The position numbers and the translations under genes were made by a program. The notes under the pieces are model-generated. The model did no database searches. It was not told the DNA's origin and saw only the letters and a list, made by a program, of their open reading frames with translations. Below, piece by piece: positions 59,983 to 64,000 of a stretch of 64,000 nucleotides of DNA (position 1 is its first letter; each line of letters opens with the position of its first letter). The stretch is from the NCBI GenBank assembly GCA_045130475.1, contig JBGUPU010000016.1, positions 1 through 64,000 on the forward strand, read 5' to 3'. This DNA is from CAG-791 sp045130475 (GTDB lineage Bacteria; Bacillota; Clostridia; Lachnospirales; Lachnospiraceae).

Positions 59983-61092
59983 TTTGCGGAAAATGATATG
60001 TCTGAGTACATAGGCTGCGTAGTCCGACAAGGCTGCGCGGTCTTTTTTGATTTCGTCTGTGAATTCAAAGAAAATACTTTTGTCCTCAAAGGAACGCTTG
60101 AAGAAAGGGGTCCGATAGAGGCTCCACTGGGGAAGAAAGGTACCGTTTTTGCGGGTATAACAGGTCTCGGGTTTTGCCTGGATCCGGCGGTTGGGGTCTA
60201 CGTAAGAGGCGATATACTTGTGGATCGCCATGTCCTCTGCGGGCAGATAGTAATAATCCCTGTAATTCGCGTAAAAATATTTCATCTCCTCACTGTAGAG
60301 CGGGACCTTGAGTATGCCGCTGTCACCCTCGATCTTGAGATAACAGTGGTCCGCCCCGGCGTAGATCCTGGCGGGGAGGGAAAACCCCATTTTGAAGCGT
60401 ACCAGAAGCTCCTCGGCCTGCCTGCCCTCGTGGTCTTTAAAATAATTTGCCTGTGCGCGGGTGACGGTCACCTGCATCTCTTCCAGATGCGCAAATGAGG
60501 AAAGGGGCAGGAGCTTTAGAAGTCCCTCGACGTTGGCCTGGTTGTGCAGGACCAGCCGGTCAAGCATCTCCAGGGAGGGCAGGAGCAGATACTTTTTGTA
60601 GGCATCGATCAGTTCTTTCCCGTCCGCGTCCTCAGTGCGCCCTGTCCCCAGGCAGGCCTCCATGGTCTGCTGTCTGTAATCCGACAGCCCCAGCAGATGG
60701 CGGTAGGGAGCAACGTAGGCATACAGGTCCACGGATTCCATCGAGAGAAAAGAGGCTGCGTCGGAGAGCAGGCCGTGGAAATCCATACGCGCCCGCAGAA
60801 AGGGAAGATCGAAGCGGTTCCCGTTGTAATTGATGATGTATTGGTATTTCCCGCAGAAGATGAGAAAGGAGGAGAGGATCATTTTTTCATCCAGTCCCGT
60901 ATCGTCAAACCACTGCGTCATCTGCCATCCCTCGGGCTGCAGATAAATGCATCCGATCAGATAGACAGTGCTGTTGGTCCGGCTGATCCCGGTGGTCTCA
61001 ATATCCAGAAACAGAACCTGCTGCGGGTCCGCCGGCACATCCGGAAGGGAAAAATGCAGGTCCTGTTCGATCGCTTTACTGATGATACGCAT
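59980..61092 (-). CDS. RNase H-like exonuclease (YprB family)
   Basis: The 370-residue product has a DEDD-type exonuclease domain: LFLDIETTG (Asp30, Glu32), IINYNGNRFDLPFL, the later Asp-rich region SVDLYAYV and LPSLEMLDRLVLHNQANVEGLLKLL. This is the RNase_H_2/YprB family, presumed 3'-5' exonuclease on nucleic acid; the cellular role is not established. The C-terminal half (about residues 215-370) is a strand-rich extension. AAAGGAAC precedes the ATG at 61092. It is on the minus strand downstream of the symporter gene, separated by a hairpin. Confidence 0.85.
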   Translation of the reverse strand: MRIISKAIEQDLHFSLPDVPADPQQVLFLDIETTGISRTNSTVYLIGCIYLQPEGWQMTQWFDDTGLDEKMILSSFLIFCGKYQYIINYNGNRFDLPFLRARMDFHGLLSDAASFLSMESVDLYAYVAPYRHLLGLSDYRQQTMEACLGTGRTEDADGKELIDAYKKYLLLPSLEMLDRLVLHNQANVEGLLKLLPLSSFAHLEEMQVTVTRAQANYFKDHEGRQAEELLVRFKMGFSLPARIYAGADHCYLKIEGDSGILKVPLYSEEMKYFYANYRDYYYLPAEDMAIHKYIASYVDPNRRIQAKPETCYTRKNGTFLPQWSLYRTPFFKRSFEDKSIFFEFTDEIKKDRAALSDYAAYVLRHIIFRK

Positions 61093-61219
61093 ATTGTTCC
61101 TTTCACACCATTATCCTGTAATCGGACTTAGTGTACCACATTTTTGCCGGGAATGGGAATTTCTTGCTGCAGACCGGGCATTCATATAAAAAGCAGTTTC
61201 GTCAACATGAAAAGTTAAC

Positions 61220-61265
61220 ATGAAAACAGGCACAATGCCGAAGACGACAATGTGCCTGTTTTCAT
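61220..61265 (-). terminator. Symporter terminator hairpin
   Basis: Perfect 15-bp stem ATGAAAACAGGCACA / TGTGCCTGTTTTCAT; the U-tract is short, so termination may be partial. Confidence 0.6.
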
Positions 61266-61375
61266 ACATGCCATTTATTATCCTTATTATCCGGGAAACT
61301 GAATGAATACTGATGTAACAGAGAACTAGCCGGAGGTGCCTGATTCACAATTTCCCGGAGAATAATCTGACTGTC

Positions 61376-63040
61376 TTATTTAGCGATTCCAAGAGGAGAG
61401 AATACAAGGTAGATGATCACGGCAATGATGATACCGACAATGGATACCACATGGCGGTATTTCCAGGGAGTAAGATCAACAGCGCCGACATCCTTGACCT
61501 CGTACTCGGGATCCTTGCCCATCCTGTTGAGCACCCACATGATGATCAGCTCGATCGGGAAGAGTACGGCCATTGCGTACAGGTAGTGAACGGGCTCTGT
61601 GGTTCCAGGATAGCAGGGCTTGAGCAGCATGAAAGCGCCATAGACGATCACGTGGAAGACGGTGATCAGCATGGGAGAATATTTGGGAGCTCTGCGGAAC
61701 ATGAATACGCCGAGGATGGTGCAGACGATCGGCAGGGAGACAAACTGAGACATGGAGTTCAGGAATGTCGTGATGCCGTTTGCGTACATGACGAAGGGTC
61801 CGATGCAGATGGCGATGATGCCTGCGATGGTGCCGTAGTATTTGGCGATACGCACACACTTTTCATCAGAGGTTCTCTTTCCGATCTCGGTGGAGCGGAA
61901 GATATCCAGTGTGAACATGGTGGATGCAGAGTTCAATACCGAGTTGAAAGAGGACAGGATCGCGCCGAACAGAACAGCTGCGAAGAAGCCCATGATCGGC
62001 TTGGGGACAACTGCGGAAATCAGAGCAGGATAAGCAAAGTCGATCGCGGAGTCGCCTGCGCTCTTGATGGTTTCCTGGATGGAAGGAAGGTGATAGGCGA
62101 TGATGCCGGGGATGATCAGGTAAAGGGGGCCTGCGCACTTGAGGAAACCGCAGAAGATTGCACCCTTCTGACCTTCTTTCAGGCTCTTTGCCGCAAGGGA
62201 TCTCTGTACGAAGGACTGGTTGCAGCACCACCAGTAAATGTTGTTGAACAGCATGCCGGTGAAGATCAGAGGCCAGGGCAGGTTGGGCTCGGCAGAGTTC
62301 CAGTCGCTCCAGGCGTTCATCTTTGCAGGATCAGCTTCAACCATATATTTCCAGCCGTCAATGATGCCGCTGCCGCCTGTCTCTTTTGCCAGGACAGCCA
62401 GTGCGATGAAGGGGATCAGGACGCCCGCGATCAGAAGACCGATGCCGTTGATCGTATCAGAGACAGCAACTGCTTTCAGGCCGCCGAAGATGGCATAGCA
62501 GCCGCCGACAATACCGATGACTACGCACAGAACGGCAACTGCCGCGAATTTGCTGCAGCCGATCATGCCGGAAATATCGAAGATTCTCTCGAAAACAACT
62601 GCGCCGGAATACAGGATTACGGGAAGGTTGAGGATCGAATACATGATAACGATGATTGTGGAGAAAACAAGCTTGGTTGATTTTCCGAAACGCTCCTCCA
62701 TCAGAGCGGGGATCGTTGTTGTGCCCATCTTCAGATAACGGGGCAGGAAATAATAAGCCAGGATCAGGAGTGTGAAGATTGAACCGACTTCCCAGCCGAT
62801 GGGGCTCATGTTGGTAGCCCAGGACTGGCCGTTCAGGCCGACCAGCTGCTCGGCAGACAGGTTTGTGAGCAGAAGAGAACCGGCGATGACAACACCTGGA
62901 AGACTGCGGCTGGCCAGGAAATAACCCTCAGCCGTATCGAGGTTATCTTCCTTGGTTTTGAGACTTGAAACAACAGCTACCATAACAGTGAAAAACAGGA
63001 ACGTGAGAATGATCCATGCCAAAGAACTGAAAAAACCCAT
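61376..63040 (-). CDS. Sodium:solute symporter (SSS family, SGLT-like)
   Basis: The 554-residue integral membrane protein has about 14 helices and belongs to the solute:sodium symporter family (LeuT fold). Typical stretches are GYFLASRSLPGVVIAGSLLLTNLSAEQ, GLNGQSWA and the AAVLFGAILSSFNSVLNSASTMFTLDIF region with the Na-binding serine pair. The long form with a GGSGIIDGWKYMV loop is closest to sugar (SGLT) members, but the substrate is open. The ATG at 63040 has GAGAGGG upstream; an earlier start would add a basic peptide. It is monocistronic, with a promoter at 63329 and operator-like palindromes in a leader of about 290 bases. Confidence 0.9.
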   Translation of the reverse strand: MGFFSSLAWIILTFLFFTVMVAVVSSLKTKEDNLDTAEGYFLASRSLPGVVIAGSLLLTNLSAEQLVGLNGQSWATNMSPIGWEVGSIFTLLILAYYFLPRYLKMGTTTIPALMEERFGKSTKLVFSTIIVIMYSILNLPVILYSGAVVFERIFDISGMIGCSKFAAVAVLCVVIGIVGGCYAIFGGLKAVAVSDTINGIGLLIAGVLIPFIALAVLAKETGGSGIIDGWKYMVEADPAKMNAWSDWNSAEPNLPWPLIFTGMLFNNIYWWCCNQSFVQRSLAAKSLKEGQKGAIFCGFLKCAGPLYLIIPGIIAYHLPSIQETIKSAGDSAIDFAYPALISAVVPKPIMGFFAAVLFGAILSSFNSVLNSASTMFTLDIFRSTEIGKRTSDEKCVRIAKYYGTIAGIIAICIGPFVMYANGITTFLNSMSQFVSLPIVCTILGVFMFRRAPKYSPMLITVFHVIVYGAFMLLKPCYPGTTEPVHYLYAMAVLFPIELIIMWVLNRMGKDPEYEVKDVGAVDLTPWKYRHVVSIVGIIIAVIIYLVFSPLGIAK

Positions 63041-63231
63041 TTTACATACCCTCTCTTTAATGCCTTTTCTCAATATGATGCCTGTTCCTGATGCCGTGGC
63101 AGAAAGCAGTATGCCTTCCGTTATTTATGTAGTTGAATGCAGATTCTGACAGTGTTCTGAATTTGCTGTCCTCTCCGTATCCGCTATTCAATCAGCAAAG
63201 CAAGTCAGCAGGCAAGATGAAAATCTTGAAT
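63041..63231 (-). other. Long 5' leader of the symporter gene
   Basis: About 190 bases between the operator-like sites and the start codon. No gene or known riboswitch is recognised. Confidence 0.4.
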
Positions 63232-63247
63232 ACGATACCGGTGTCGT
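63232..63247. promoter_or_regulatory. Operator-like palindrome O1
   Basis: ACGATACCGGTGTCGT, a 16-bp near-perfect palindrome; the first ten bases recur at 63298. Confidence 0.6.
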
Positions 63248-63297
63248 AAGTGTTTTAAAAATTAGTGACCGCCGTAAGATGAATTTCCGGAAGACTT

Positions 63298-63313
63298 ACG
63301 ATACCGGTCACGT
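63298..63313. promoter_or_regulatory. Operator-like palindrome O2
   Basis: ACGATACCGGTCACGT, 66 bases from O1 and directly downstream of the symporter promoter. A partial third copy (GTGACCG..CGTAAG) lies at 63265-63278. LacI- or GntR-type repression is the likely use; no regulator gene lies in the window. Confidence 0.6.
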
Positions 63314-63328
63314 AACTTTTATGGTGTG

Positions 63329-63357
63329 AGTATAATACGCTCATGGCAAGAATGAAA
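63329..63357 (-). promoter_or_regulatory. Symporter promoter
   Basis: On the minus strand TTTCAT (63357-63352), 17-base spacer, TATACT (63334-63329). Confidence 0.6.
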
Positions 63358-63512
63358 TAGTGAAATATAACAAATTTTATTATGGCTCTATTATAAAAAT
63401 TTGTGATTGATAACTAGTGTGTTAATAATGATGCTGATTCATGGTTTTCTTTCATGTATTTATGCCGGGAGGCTGCCTGGATATTGTAACTGCTGCTTTT
63501 ACTTATTTCCCT

Positions 63513-63541
63513 TTGTGTTACATGCTGATTTGTGATATAGT
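63513..63541 (+). promoter_or_regulatory. thrC promoter
   Basis: TTGTGT (63513-63518), 17-base spacer, TATAGT (63536-63541), 82 bases before the thrC start. Confidence 0.75.
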
Positions 63542-63623
63542 TTATGGTTGTTCGGAAACTAATGCAGTATCTGTCAAATCTGTTCCGCCGCAGGTTCATA
63601 GTGAAAGAGAGGTCCATATCAGA

Positions 63624-64000
63624 ATGAAAGAGATTTTATACAAGAGTACGCGTTCGGACAATGTTCCGGTCCCTGCTTCCAAAGCAATCCTTATGGGACT
63701 GGCCGAAGACGGAGGCCTTTTTGTACCTACTGAATTTCCGGCGCTGGACAGGAGTCTCTCCGATCTGGCCGGGATGGATTACCGCGGCGTGGCCTATGAA
63801 GTTATGAAGCTGATGCTCACTGACTTTACAGAGGACGAGCTGAAGAACTGCATCAAAAATGCCTATGGCGATAATTTTGATGACAAAGAGATCGTTCCGG
63901 TCCGAAAAGCGGATGGCGCGTATTTCCTCGAGCTTTTCCATGGCCCTACAATTGCCTTTAAGGATATGGCCCTGCAGATCCTGCCGCATCTTCTGACCAC
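63624..64000 (+). CDS. thrC: Threonine synthase (3' truncated by the window end)
   Basis: Threonine synthase converts phosphohomoserine to threonine with PLP. The first 125 residues are visible: MKEILYKSTRSDNVPVPASK, GLAEDGGLFVPTEFP, and the PLP lysine Lys113 in LFHGPTIAFKDMALQ, which matches the long (bacterial/fungal) threonine synthase type. The frame is open to the last base. GAGAGG lies about 12 bases before the ATG. It shares the homoserine branch with MetA and MetY, coded elsewhere in the window. Confidence 0.95.
   Translation, partial: MKEILYKSTRSDNVPVPASKAILMGLAEDGGLFVPTEFPALDRSLSDLAGMDYRGVAYEVMKLMLTDFTEDELKNCIKNAYGDNFDDKEIVPVRKADGAYFLELFHGPTIAFKDMALQILPHLLT

Noticed and set aside
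61451..62680. 409-codon open frame opposite the symporter
   Set aside because: Asp/Gly/His-rich translation typical of the complement of a membrane-protein gene; no start signal.
63282..63296. CodY-box-like sequence AATTTCCGGAAGACT
   Set aside because: Four mismatches to the 15-base consensus; not distinguishable from chance by eye.

Overview
The window is an ordinary-density stretch of a Gram-positive, low-to-mid GC chromosome, most likely a gut Clostridia member of the Lachnospiraceae type (inference). Signs of this are CodY, MecA, HemZ, HrcA/CIRCE-controlled groESL, pyruvate phosphate dikinase, a cmk-ispH-rpsA cluster, a bifunctional Rel, strong AGGAGG ribosome binding sites, and several UUG/GUG starts. 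No prophage, integrase, IS transposase, CRISPR array or rRNA operon is visible.

Layout: 1-3.6 kb holds polyphosphate metabolism (the 3' end of a Ppx/GppA gene, then ppk1 with an unusual Lys-rich insert). 3.8-9.4 kb holds an ABC-F ATPase, a membrane-anchored glycerophosphodiesterase and ppdK. 9.7-12.4 kb holds a small unknown gene and groES-groEL behind a perfect CIRCE operator, followed by a repeat-rich spacer with a 201-bp MITE-like structure. 12.9-15.9 kb is a three-gene cassette with its own promoter and terminator: a UbiA-type enzyme with decaprenyl-phosphate phosphoribosyltransferase motifs, a polytopic membrane protein and a HAD phosphatase. 16-23.9 kb holds rel, an MBL-fold hydrolase, hemZ, topA and codY. 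24-26 kb holds rpsB-tsf. 26-31 kb holds mecA, an RsuA/RluF-type pseudouridine synthase, ligA and metA (with Glu111, so predicted to use acetyl-CoA). 31-33.1 kb (minus) is an esterase plus ATP-grasp pair. 33.4-37.7 kb is a three-gene set: LRR protein, VWA/metallopeptidase-like protein and MoxR-type AAA+ ATPase. 37.8-45.7 kb holds a small unknown protein, truA, two HAD hydrolases, a metallopeptidase-like lipoprotein, proC, metY and a CBS/DHH pyrophosphatase. 45.8-47.4 kb (minus) holds a YgjP-type metallopeptidase and a secreted Fn3-like protein. 47.8 kb is a tRNA-Arg(CCG). 48.2-51.6 kb holds glycolytic gap-pgk-tpiA, ending in a dense cluster of palindromes. 52-56.9 kb holds a cysteine-cluster protein, a BaiN-like flavoprotein, cmk, ispH and rpsA. 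57-59.9 kb is an SDR-cytidylyltransferase-glycosyltransferase cassette for surface glycopolymer. 60-63 kb (minus) holds an RNase H-like exonuclease and a sodium:solute symporter with operator-like palindromes in its leader. The window ends inside threonine synthase.

The most interesting unexplained items are the UbiA/membrane protein/HAD cassette, the LRR-VWA-MoxR set, the esterase/ATP-grasp pair, the Lys-rich insert inside polyphosphate kinase, and the palindromic intergenic elements. All coordinates, motifs and start sites were read by eye; no database search was possible.
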